Part shown: positions 26,194 to 33,755 of the stretch, piece by piece
Layout of the letters: every line of letters starts with the position of its first letter
Position numbering within the stretch: position 1 is the first letter of the stretch
Origin: Pseudomonadota bacterium
GTDB taxonomy: Bacteria > Pseudomonadota > Gammaproteobacteria > JAKAQQ01
Length of the DNA stretch: 43,895 bases
Assembly: GCA_021798795.1 (NCBI GenBank)
Contig: JAJZBR010000006.1
Location: 1-43,895, forward strand
Direction: 5' to 3'
Program-made: the position numbers and the translations under genes
The notes under the pieces: generated by a model
What the model was told of the DNA's origin: nothing
Database searches by the model: none
The model's input: only the letters and a program-made list of their open reading frames with translations

Positions 26194-26293
26194 GATTGGT
26201 ATCGGAGCTTCTGGATGGAGCAGGTCAACGCGGGTTGCCGGAAAATTTGATACCATGCCGACACGTTTTGGACCGATTGATAGGGTTTTCCGC

Positions 26294-26953
26294 ATGAAAC
26301 CAAAAACTCGTTTGGGAACGGGAATCGGGGCAGGGTTGATTTTCCTCGTGCTGGTTGCGGCGGCGCCCGCTTTCGCGCATGCCGTGGCTAGATCCAGGCA
26401 CCTGTCGGAAATCGCGCGCGGGCGGATGCTGACCTTCACCTGTATCGGTTGTCACGGGTTGCGCGGAATAGACGTGACCTACCCGTTTTACAACGTACCC
26501 AAGGTCGCCGGACAGAATCGCCAGTATCTCTACCATGCTCTGATGGACTACCGCAGGAATCTCCGGGAGTTCCCGACCATGCGCGCACAAGCGCACAGTA
26601 TGACGATACATGATTTGAGCGATATTGCCACCTATTTTGCTTCGTTGAGAGGCCAAGTAACCACCCGGACACCCCTCTATAGCCGGAGCGAGGCTCAAGC
26701 TGGCGCTAAGCTGATCACGACATGCGCTGCCTGTCATGGCCTGCACGGAATTGCGGTCGCACCCGAGTTTCCGGATCTGGCAGGCCAGTATCCATCCTAT
26801 CTTGTGAGGGCACTTGAAGAGTATCAGAGCGGGCAACGCAAAAATGCAATCATGAACTCCATGGCAGCCCACCTGTCTCACCGCGACATGGTTGACATCG
26901 CCAACTACTTTGCCAGTCAGAAAGGCCCTCTCGGGCAGCTCCCGAAGCGCTAA
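26294..26953 (+). CDS. Dihaem cytochrome c (c4-like)
   Basis: I choose the ATG at 26294, which gives a compact signal peptide (KPKTRLG basic start, hydrophobic core, cleavage near AFAHA); the ORF-track start lies inside rocD. The 219-residue precursor holds two class I haem domains with CIGCH at 50-54 and CAACH at 144-148. Candidate axial methionines are Met96 in the first domain and Met187 or Met190 in the second. The repeat pattern, with SDIATYFASLRG and VDIANYFASQKG closing each half, is that of periplasmic c4-type electron carriers that feed terminal oxidases. It begins a run of four exported-protein genes. Confidence 0.9.
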   Translation: MKPKTRLGTGIGAGLIFLVLVAAAPAFAHAVARSRHLSEIARGRMLTFTCIGCHGLRGIDVTYPFYNVPKVAGQNRQYLYHALMDYRRNLREFPTMRAQAHSMTIHDLSDIATYFASLRGQVTTRTPLYSRSEAQAGAKLITTCAACHGLHGIAVAPEFPDLAGQYPSYLVRALEEYQSGQRKNAIMNSMAAHLSHRDMVDIANYFASQKGPLGQLPKR

Positions 26954-27007
26954 GTACGCTCCTCGGCACGGAAATCATCAGCCACTGTGGGAAGGATCGC
27001 TTCAAGC

Positions 27008-27526
27008 GTGAGATCGCGTTTTTTAGGGAAGGGGCGTTGTCTCCTTTGTCCGTGTCTATTGGCGTTTCTGGTTTTCGGGGCTTGCGGATGTGCCGCTGCC
27101 GCACCCGCAGGGAGCTGGAAGGTGATTCGTCTCCCCCCGCACGGGCTCCGCCGGATGCTTCGAGCGAGAGGCGGGCTCGTGATTCCGGATCTTTGGGTAT
27201 TCAACTCGACCGGTCGGTTGATTTTCCGTTTTGCAGGCAATCACCGAGACTTGATTCCGAGTCTGGTGCGGACGCTCGCACACCCCGTACCCATTAAAGG
27301 TCCAAGCCTCTCCGACTGGCTCACGTCACGGCAAATAGCGGATCTCCTCAAGAGTGAATCAAGCAAAGGATTGATTTTTATAGAATCATGGGCATCATGG
27401 AATCCGGCTTGTCAGAGCGAGCTGAACGACCTTGAGCACTATCTGGATGCTCACCCCAAGCTTTCGGTTCGTGGCGTTCTGCTCAGTGTGGATTCCGTTC
27501 GAATGTCATCTCGCCCGCACCGGTAG
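27008..27526 (+). CDS. Exported thioredoxin-like protein with NPAC in place of CxxC
   Basis: Start uncertain: GTG at 27008 follows a GAAGGA site; GTG at 26987 is also in frame. The N-terminus is a Cys-rich signal peptide (CLLCPCLLAFLVFGACGCA). The C-terminal half has a TlpA/thioredoxin core, KGLIFIESWASWNPACQSELNDLE, where WASWCPPC would be expected, so the first redox Cys is Asn. Only about 50 residues follow this motif, about half the normal thioredoxin C-terminus, so the protein may be shortened. I see no clean frameshifted continuation. Position directly after the c4-like cytochrome suggests a periplasmic redox or haem-delivery setting, but redox exchange itself is doubtful. Confidence 0.65.
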   Translation: MRSRFLGKGRCLLCPCLLAFLVFGACGCAAAAPAGSWKVIRLPPHGLRRMLRARGGLVIPDLWVFNSTGRLIFRFAGNHRDLIPSLVRTLAHPVPIKGPSLSDWLTSRQIADLLKSESSKGLIFIESWASWNPACQSELNDLEHYLDAHPKLSVRGVLLSVDSVRMSSRPHR

Positions 27527-27533
27527 CCGATCG

Positions 27534-27568
27534 GCGCGCATGCCTATGCGCGCACCTTTACCAGGTGC
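27534..27568 (+). other. Two consecutive perfect hairpins
   Basis: GCGCGCAT-GCCT-ATGCGCGC (27534-27553) is a perfect 8-bp stem with a tetraloop. It is followed at once by GCACCT-TTACC-AGGTGC, which shares the GC at 27552-27553 and ends at 27568. They lie between the thioredoxin-like gene and the next gene. No U-tract follows, so factor-independent termination is doubtful; mRNA processing or attenuation is possible. Confidence 0.4.
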
Positions 27569-27628
27569 CTATGGTATGCTGGCTCAGAGGGTCGTCGCGA
27601 GTCTTCAAAGCCGGCTCGAGGAGTCATC

Positions 27629-28069
27629 GTGAAAGCAAGATGTTCCGCAAGTACCGCTCTTCTGGGAATAGTTGCCGCCCTGGCGCTTTGGGGTCCTTTG
27701 GCCTTGGCACGAACCGCCACCCATCCTGATCTCAAGGCCGAGATTCGCGTGGCGGCGATCCATGCAGGTTTGGCTGTCGATATGCACCGGATTGCGTTGA
27801 TTCACTTGCATCTACATCATGTGATCAACTGCCTGGTCGGAGTAGGAAGCCACCAGTTTGATCCCCGCGCAGGTAATCCCTGCAAAGGGCTCGGGAATGG
27901 GGCTATTCCGGATTCCCCGGTGAGCGGATCGATCCATTTTGACCTCATGCATGCCTTGCGTCTGGCACAGAGTGGAGAAAGAGCGACAGCTTTTGCTCCT
28001 GCCCACCATCTGGCTGTGGAAACGCTTCACGTCCTTCTATTGGCTAAACGTTCCTTGGTACATGGCTGA
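27629..28069 (+). CDS. Exported histidine-rich protein with a conserved Cys pair
   Basis: 146 residues, GTG start with a GAGGAG site. A signal peptide (core about 9-26) is followed by a region dense in histidine, notably HLHLHH at 59-64, then HVINCLVG and GNPCKGLGNGAIPD with Cys68 and Cys85. The C-terminal half is helical (HALRLAQSGERATAFAPAHHLAVETLHVLL). The His cluster and Cys pair suggest metal binding or a disulfide, but there is no CxxCH haem motif. I recall similar HLHH-CLVG sequences as hypothetical periplasmic proteins in other proteobacteria but know no function. Confidence 0.72.
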   Translation: MKARCSASTALLGIVAALALWGPLALARTATHPDLKAEIRVAAIHAGLAVDMHRIALIHLHLHHVINCLVGVGSHQFDPRAGNPCKGLGNGAIPDSPVSGSIHFDLMHALRLAQSGERATAFAPAHHLAVETLHVLLLAKRSLVHG

Positions 28070-28082
28070 AGGATATGTGAGG

Positions 28083-28676
28083 ATGAACCAAGGAACCGGG
28101 CGGGACCGGTTTTGCCCGAGCTTGCGTCCTTGGCGAATCTTTTTTGCCATGATTGCTCCGTTGCTGCTAGGTCTTGCGTTGCCCGGACTCGTCCGGGCGA
28201 GGGGACACGTTCCGGTGGCTCGGGTGCCCCTCAAAAAGATTATGACGGTGGACGCTTATGAGCGGGCAGGGCTCAACCGGCTCACAGCTGTGCAGCGACG
28301 GGATTTTGAAGCATGGCTAGCCAAGCATCTTCAGGAGATGTCGAATCTGATCCATCCGGCTCGGGTATCTCCTGCACCCAGAGCGCATCAGAGCACTCGA
28401 CCGTCTGTTCCCGCGCGTTTCGGGCTGCCAACGCATCGACGCCCGCCCATTTCCGGCAATTCCATGGAAAGCCGAATCGAGGGTATCTTCCGGGGCTGGA
28501 GCGGTGCAACCCGTTTTCATCTGGCTAACGGTCAAACCTGGGTCCAAACGGATTCTGGCTATTTCAGGATCTCCCCGGTTTTGAACCCGCGTGTCAAAAT
28601 CAAGAAGCTACTGGTGGGTTATGTGCTCAGGGTTCGGGGATATGGGGAACAGGTTTTTGTCACCCGCGTGCATTGA
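28083..28676 (+). CDS. Exported protein of unknown function
   Basis: The ORF-track start lies inside the previous gene. I use the ATG at 28083 (MNQGTGRDRFC), preceded by AAGGA at about 10 nt, giving 197 residues. An N-terminal hydrophobic segment (about 19-36, FFAMIAPLLLGLALPGL) is a signal or anchor. A proline/arginine-rich linker leads to a compact C-terminal domain: GIFRGWSGATRFHLANGQTWVQTDSGYFRISPVLNPRVKIKK. That pattern (a short beta-rich repeat with NGQTWVQ) recurs in uncharacterised proteobacterial exported proteins. The function is unknown. It follows the His-rich gene by 13 nt. Confidence 0.68.
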   Translation: MNQGTGRDRFCPSLRPWRIFFAMIAPLLLGLALPGLVRARGHVPVARVPLKKIMTVDAYERAGLNRLTAVQRRDFEAWLAKHLQEMSNLIHPARVSPAPRAHQSTRPSVPARFGLPTHRRPPISGNSMESRIEGIFRGWSGATRFHLANGQTWVQTDSGYFRISPVLNPRVKIKKLLVGYVLRVRGYGEQVFVTRVH

Positions 28677-28755
28677 GTCTTTGAACTGGCGCATGGATCG
28701 GACGCACATCACTTTGCCCCATCATCAAAATATTTTCTTTGGAACAAAAGCGAGC

Positions 28756-28862
28756 GAGCCGTGCCCGGACGGTGAACCCAATCGGGTCACCGGGCGCAGC
28801 TGGCTCCTGCTTCACCCCTAACCACGAAACAGGGGCCTATGCCGCCTGCACGACTAGGGGTG
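28756..28862 (+). promoter_or_regulatory. Structured 5' leader of the APC permease, riboswitch-like candidate
   Basis: First element, 28756-28806: GAGCC pairs with GGCTC, GTGCCC (28761-28766) with GGGCGC (28792-28797, one G-U), and GGTGA-A-CCC (28771-28779) with GGG-T-CACC (28784-28791) around an AATC loop; GGAC is a bulge on the 5' side. Second element: CACCCCTA (28813-28820) pairs perfectly with TAGGGGTG (28855-28862), enclosing 34 nt with two ACGA sequences. The ribosome site of the permease lies about 33 nt further on. I could not match it to a known class by eye. Confidence 0.5.
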
Positions 28863-28908
28863 TATCAGTTGCAGCGATCTACATTTGATTCATCAGGAGG
28901 TAATAAAA

Positions 28909-30537
28909 ATGGCTGGTCCCACTCGACTCAAACGTGACGCAGGCGTCATCGGCCTCTTGTATGCCAGCCTTGGGGCCATCATCGGGTCAGGCTGGCTGTT
29001 TGGAGCGCTCCATGCCTCGCTCCAGGCCGGGCCCTTCAGTATCCTATCCTGGATCGTCGGCGCATCGGTGGTTTTGTTTCTGGCTTTTGTTTTTGCCGAA
29101 TTGTCGACCATGTTCCCGAACTCAGGTGCATTGGTTCACATGACCCATGTGAGTCATGGCGATCTCGTTGGAAAAATCTGGAGCTGGATACTTTTTCTGG
29201 CGTTTGTATCGGTTCCTCCAGTCGAAGTCAGCGCGGTGCTGACGTATGCCAACAACTATCTCCCGGGATTGATTCATGGAAACACTGGACTCCTTACTGG
29301 AAACGGTTTCGTGTATGCAGCCATTCTCCTGGCATTTGTCGTAGCACTTAATTTCCTGGCAGTCCGCTGGGTCATTGCCATCAACAGTGCGGCCACTTGG
29401 TGGAAGGTCGTCATTCCCGTTGCGACGATTGTCATTTTGATGGTTTATTCCTTTCATCCTGGAAACATGTCAGCACATCTTTCGAGCACACCCGTAAGCG
29501 GGATTTTTACCGCAGTGGCAACAGCGGGGATTATCTTTAGTTTTCTAGGTTTCCAGCAGGCGATCGCACTGGCCGGCGAGACACGCAACCCGAGCCGGTA
29601 TATTCCGATTGCCCTGATCGGTTCCGTGTTGATTGCCATGCTGATCTATATCGGATTGCAGGTGGCGTTCATTCTGGCGCTGAAACCCGCGGATATTGCT
29701 CACGGCTGGATGAATCTGCATTTCACCGGGATGTTCAGTCCGCTTGCGGCAATAGCAGTTGCGGTCGGTGCGTTCTGGTGGGCGATCCTTCTCTATGTCG
29801 ATGCAATTATTTCTCCACTGGGGACGGCGTTTATATATGTAACAGCCAGCCCACGCATCATCATGGCCGCAGGAGAGATGGGAAATGCGCCCCGAAAAGT
29901 CATTCAGCTCAACCGCCAGGGGGTGCCTTGGGTGGGGTTGATCGTGACCTATATCGTAGGTGTGTTTTTCTTCTTTCCATTTCCGTCGTGGCAAAAACTG
30001 GTTTCGGCCGTATCACTGATTACCGTATTGTCTTACAGCATCGGTCCGATTATCTTGTTGCATCTGCGCCGTGCATTGCCCGATGCCAAGCGACCCTTCC
30101 GGTTGCGTTTGACAAAGATCATCTCACTGGTTGCCTTCATCGCCGCGAATTGGATCATTTATTGGACTGGTTACGATGTGGTCAAGTGGCTTTTAAGTCT
30201 AGTTGCCCTCTACATCGTGTTCTACCTGGCGTGGTATTTCCTGATCCTCCGTGGTTCGATATCTAAACTGGGCTGGGAACAGGCTTGGTGGCTGATCCCC
30301 TATTTTGCGGGTCTTTGGATCATCAGTTTGTTGGGTCCATCAGGGCTAATGGGTGGCTTGGGTGATTTTGGGTTTTTTACGGGCATGTGGATACTCGCAA
30401 TCTTCAGTGTTGTGATTCTTTTGCTAGCCCTTTATTGCGGGCAGTCGTCCGAAGCTGCGGAACGTTGTGCCCGCGAGATCCAGAATCTGGGTTCGCGAGG
30501 GCTGGATACCACTCAGGAATCCCAGCTGAGCCCCTAA
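28909..30537 (+). CDS. APC superfamily amino-acid permease
   Basis: 542 residues from the ATG at 28909, which has a near-perfect AGGAGG site; the ORF-track start adds eight residues. Twelve or so membrane helices are visible. The first helix segment GAIIGSGWLFGALHASLQAGP is the APC substrate-binding loop, and GETRNPSRYIPIALIGSV is the conserved loop before helix 7. It resembles YveA-type acidic-amino-acid transporters (WLFGP-like start), but the substrate is not certain. It is the only plus-strand gene here and ends at a strong convergent hairpin. A structured leader precedes it. Confidence 0.9.
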   Translation: MAGPTRLKRDAGVIGLLYASLGAIIGSGWLFGALHASLQAGPFSILSWIVGASVVLFLAFVFAELSTMFPNSGALVHMTHVSHGDLVGKIWSWILFLAFVSVPPVEVSAVLTYANNYLPGLIHGNTGLLTGNGFVYAAILLAFVVALNFLAVRWVIAINSAATWWKVVIPVATIVILMVYSFHPGNMSAHLSSTPVSGIFTAVATAGIIFSFLGFQQAIALAGETRNPSRYIPIALIGSVLIAMLIYIGLQVAFILALKPADIAHGWMNLHFTGMFSPLAAIAVAVGAFWWAILLYVDAIISPLGTAFIYVTASPRIIMAAGEMGNAPRKVIQLNRQGVPWVGLIVTYIVGVFFFFPFPSWQKLVSAVSLITVLSYSIGPIILLHLRRALPDAKRPFRLRLTKIISLVAFIAANWIIYWTGYDVVKWLLSLVALYIVFYLAWYFLILRGSISKLGWEQAWWLIPYFAGLWIISLLGPSGLMGGLGDFGFFTGMWILAIFSVVILLLALYCGQSSEAAERCAREIQNLGSRGLDTTQESQLSP

Positions 30538-30558
30538 TCGGATCGTGACCGTTGTGTG

Positions 30559-30590
30559 GCTTCCCCTGTCCGGAGGGGACATGGGGAAGC
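30559..30590. terminator. Bidirectional terminator-like hairpin
   Basis: GCTTCCCCTGTCC and GGGACATGGGGAAGC form a 13-bp stem with one bulged A around a short GGAG loop, between the converging permease and aldo/keto reductase genes. The stem is very stable. There is no long U-tract, so termination may depend on another factor. Confidence 0.55.
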
Positions 30591-30601
30591 TCGCGGTTCG
30601 G

Positions 30602-31591
30602 CTAGAGCGGGTTCGGGCACAGGGCCTCAATTTCGGCTTTGAGTTCAGGTGTCATGTGCCGAACCCACTCTAGCGCGGATAAATTTTCAAGAAGCTGGCT
30701 TTTCCGTGAAGCACCGAGGATGACGGACGAGACATGAGGATTGCTGAGGCACCAGGCAATGGCGAGCTGGCTCGGTTTTGCATCCCGATCACGTGCGAGA
30801 GCAAGGAGTTTACGGGAGGCCTCAAGCTCGCGTGCGCCCGATTCGGAATCGAGCTGTGCACCCAGCCACTCGTAGCCGGGCAAGCGTAGTCTGCCCCCCT
30901 CAGCAGAACTCGCTTCTCCGGAGGCGTATTTGCCAGTCAGAACTCCCGATGCCAGTGGAGACCAGGTCGTCAGCCCGAGTCCGAAACTCTGGCACAAGGC
31001 TCGGTATTCTTCCTCGACCCGCTTCCGGACCAAGAGATTGTATTGGGGCTGTTCCATTACAGGTGGCTCGGCTTGTCGCTCCCGGGCAACGCGCAACGCC
31101 GTTTCAATCAACGAGGCAGGCCATTCCGATGTTCCCCAGTAGAGAATTTTTCCTTGCGTGATCAAACGCTGCATGGTCGTAACGATTTCCTCGATCGGCG
31201 TTTCAGGATCCGGTCGGTGGCAAAAAAAGAGATCCAGGTAATCCAACTGGAGACGGGATAAAGATTGGTTACAGGCTTCGATCAGGTGTTTGCGGCTCAA
31301 TCCACGCTGGGTGGGTGCAGGATGCGGGACGGAGCCAAAAAAAACCTTGCTCGAGACACAGAATCGGTCCCTCGGCCATCCAAGCCTTTGCAAGGCACGA
31401 CCCATGAGCCGTTCCGATTCGCCAAGCGCGTAGGATTCTGCGTTGTCAAAGAACGTGACACCTTGCTCGAAGGCGCAGGCCATCATATCCATGGCGGCTG
31501 ACTCGTCAATCTGAGTGGCAAAAGTGACCCAGGATCCCAAAGATAGTGCACTTAGTTTAAGGCCCGACCGGCCCAATGATCGGTATAGCAT
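30602..31591 (-). CDS. Aldo/keto reductase, Kv-beta/YghZ-like
   Basis: 329 residues of the AKR fold. The catalytic tetrad is complete: Asp49 and Tyr54 (FFDNAESY), Lys82 (SSKVFFG), His125 (FFCHRPDPE). The C-terminal NADPH-binding segment reads SSVILGASRKSQLLENLSALE, and the STSPLASGVLTGKY-type stretch (WSPLASGVLTGKY) is typical of the AKR subgroup that includes potassium-channel beta subunits and YghZ, which reduces glyceraldehyde-type or methylglyoxal-like aldehydes. It lies 14 nt downstream of kup on the same strand, so potassium uptake and this reductase are probably co-transcribed. Confidence 0.92.
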   Translation of the reverse strand: MLYRSLGRSGLKLSALSLGSWVTFATQIDESAAMDMMACAFEQGVTFFDNAESYALGESERLMGRALQRLGWPRDRFCVSSKVFFGSVPHPAPTQRGLSRKHLIEACNQSLSRLQLDYLDLFFCHRPDPETPIEEIVTTMQRLITQGKILYWGTSEWPASLIETALRVARERQAEPPVMEQPQYNLLVRKRVEEEYRALCQSFGLGLTTWSPLASGVLTGKYASGEASSAEGGRLRLPGYEWLGAQLDSESGARELEASRKLLALARDRDAKPSQLAIAWCLSNPHVSSVILGASRKSQLLENLSALEWVRHMTPELKAEIEALCPNPL

Positions 31592-31605
31592 CTGTCCTTT
31601 CCCTA

Positions 31606-33555
31606 TCAGTGATCCGGTGATAGCGAGACCCGGATTCCGAATTCGATCGCCCGTTCTGCGGGGATCTCATAAAAGTCGGTTGCCCGCGAGGCATTGCGGG
31701 AAAGGAATGCAAATATCCTACGCGGGATACGGGGCCAAGGCGCGTGCTCCGGGATGATGAGGCTTTCGCGACCGATAAAATACGTAGCCTGGAGCGGGTC
31801 GAACGGCAATCCGTCCTTCAGGGCCCCAGCTGACAATGCAACCGGTATATTTTGGTTTTGCATGAACCCAAAGTGGATAAACGCGCGATAAAAATTCTGG
31901 CCCAAGTTTTCGATCTCGAGACGGTTTTCGCCGTGTACAGTAGGCATATCCTCTGTCACCACCGTGAGAAGAATGATCTGTTCGTGCAGACATTTGAGAT
32001 GGGCCAGCTGTTTGGCGAGTGTGGGTGGAACGCCAAGATTGGGTGCCGTGAAATAGACCGCGGTTCCCGGCACGCGCACCGGTGGTGATTTCTTAAGGTG
32101 GTCAAGAAACAGGTTCCATGGCTCGATATCGGCCCTAAGACGTGTAATGAGCTCTTGACGTCCATTCGACCAGATCAGCATCAGGGTAAAAAGTACGAGA
32201 GATACCAGAAGCGGAAACCAGCCCCCAGCTTCGATCTTCGTGAGTGTACTCAACCAGAATATGGTGTCGATGAGAAGAAAGCCCCCGAGGACTGCGGCAA
32301 TCTTGAGCGGGTGCCACTTCCACTTTTGATAGGCTAAGAGCATCAGGAAGATGGTTGTGATCCACATTAATGTGCTGATCGCGACTCCGTATGCACCTGC
32401 GAGGTTATTGCTGGTTTGAAAAGCAATCACAAGGCCGATGGTGCCGAGCATCAGTAACCAGTTCAATGTCGGGATGTAGATGCGCCCTCGTTTCTCATGC
32501 GAGGTTTGAATGATTTTGAGACGGGGGGTTTGATTCAGGCGGATGGATTGCCCCATCAGGGAGAAACTTCCAGAAATGATCGACTGGGAAGCAATAATGG
32601 TTGCTGCGGTCGCGAGCAAGACCGTTGGAATGAGCGCCCAATGCGGGACCAGTTGGTAAAGAGGCGCATTGATGGCGTTCGGATTGTGAAGCAGCAGTGC
32701 GCCTTGACCGAGGTAGTTGAGAATGAGCCCAGGAAATACGAGGGCAAACCAGGCCAACCGAATCGGGGTGCGGCCAAAATGACCCAGGTCGGCATAAAGC
32801 GCCTCCGCGCCAGTGACTGCAAGAATCACGGCACCGAGGACCAGAAATCCCGCCACCTCATGCCCTATCAAAAACCCGATTCCGATCAATGGGTTTAAGG
32901 AAACGAGGATGAATGGATGATGGATGACTTCAAGCAGGCCTGTCAGAGCAAGGACGAGAAACCAAAAGGCCATGACCGGGCCGAACCAGTTGCTGATGTC
33001 GCCAGTTCCGCGTCGCTGGATGGCAAACAGGAAAATCAAGACAAGGATGGTGATCGGGACAATATAACGGTTCAATGCGGGAGTGATGACACCCAGACCC
33101 TGGATGGCACTGAGAACCGAGATGGCAGGAGTAATCATCCCATCTCCGTAGAGAAGAGTTGCACCCAAAAGGCCCAGAACCAAAAACCAGCGCCTGCGGC
33201 GTTTGAGGCGAGGATGCGGACGCAGGTTCAGGATGTTGAGCAGGGCAAGGAGTGCCAGGATGCCGCCTTCGCCGTGGTTGTCGGCCCGCAAGACGAAAAT
33301 CACATACTTCAAGGTGACCGTTATGGTCAGAGTCCAGAGAATCAGGGACAAGATACCGATCACGTTGGCCGAGAGAATCGGTAAACTCGACTGGCCCGTA
33401 AAGCAGGCTTGCAGAGTGTAAAGGGGGCTGGTACCGATATCTCCATAGACGACACCGAGCGCTCCCAGGCCCAAGAGGGTGAGCGTAGTCCGTGATGCCG
33501 GGGGATCCGGGGTTGGAACCGGTTTGGTCCTGAAAGGACGAGTGGCGTCTACCAA
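31606..33555 (-). CDS. kup: Potassium uptake protein Kup
   Basis: 649 residues, the normal length for Kup/HAK/KT transporters, with about 12 membrane helices up to residue 450 and a cytoplasmic C-terminal domain. The signature GALGVVYGDIGTSPLYTLQACF lies near residues 32-53, followed by SLILWTLTITVTLKYVIFVLRADNHGEGGILALLAL. It carries K+ by proton symport and works well at low pH. The start is a TTG, because no ATG or GTG lies in frame before the first helix and an in-frame stop lies 27 nt upstream; translation may be weak. It diverges from the CPA2-antiporter gene. Confidence 0.95.
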   Translation of the reverse strand: MVDATRPFRTKPVPTPDPPASRTTLTLLGLGALGVVYGDIGTSPLYTLQACFTGQSSLPILSANVIGILSLILWTLTITVTLKYVIFVLRADNHGEGGILALLALLNILNLRPHPRLKRRRRWFLVLGLLGATLLYGDGMITPAISVLSAIQGLGVITPALNRYIVPITILVLIFLFAIQRRGTGDISNWFGPVMAFWFLVLALTGLLEVIHHPFILVSLNPLIGIGFLIGHEVAGFLVLGAVILAVTGAEALYADLGHFGRTPIRLAWFALVFPGLILNYLGQGALLLHNPNAINAPLYQLVPHWALIPTVLLATAATIIASQSIISGSFSLMGQSIRLNQTPRLKIIQTSHEKRGRIYIPTLNWLLMLGTIGLVIAFQTSNNLAGAYGVAISTLMWITTIFLMLLAYQKWKWHPLKIAAVLGGFLLIDTIFWLSTLTKIEAGGWFPLLVSLVLFTLMLIWSNGRQELITRLRADIEPWNLFLDHLKKSPPVRVPGTAVYFTAPNLGVPPTLAKQLAHLKCLHEQIILLTVVTEDMPTVHGENRLEIENLGQNFYRAFIHFGFMQNQNIPVALSAGALKDGLPFDPLQATYFIGRESLIIPEHAPWPRIPRRIFAFLSRNASRATDFYEIPAERAIEFGIRVSLSPDH

Positions 33556-33755
33556 GGTTTCAGTATCCCGATTCGTTGGTTATAGTGGATGGGGCGGGCA
33601 CCCATCCGGTCATTATAGTCTGGAGCCCGCGATCCGTTTCTGCTTAGGCCGCGGTATGCTGATGAAGATACTCCAACCGTCTGCTCTGGCGTGGGCGGGT
33701 AGCCGGATACTGAAGCGAAAGACCCGATTGATGCATTCTCTGGAGCGCGAATAAT

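Noticed and set aside
28813-28862. Guanidine-II (mini-ykkC) riboswitch, because ACGA appears twice
   Set aside because: In that class each ACGR is the loop of a short GC stem. Here the ACGA sequences are not in such loops.
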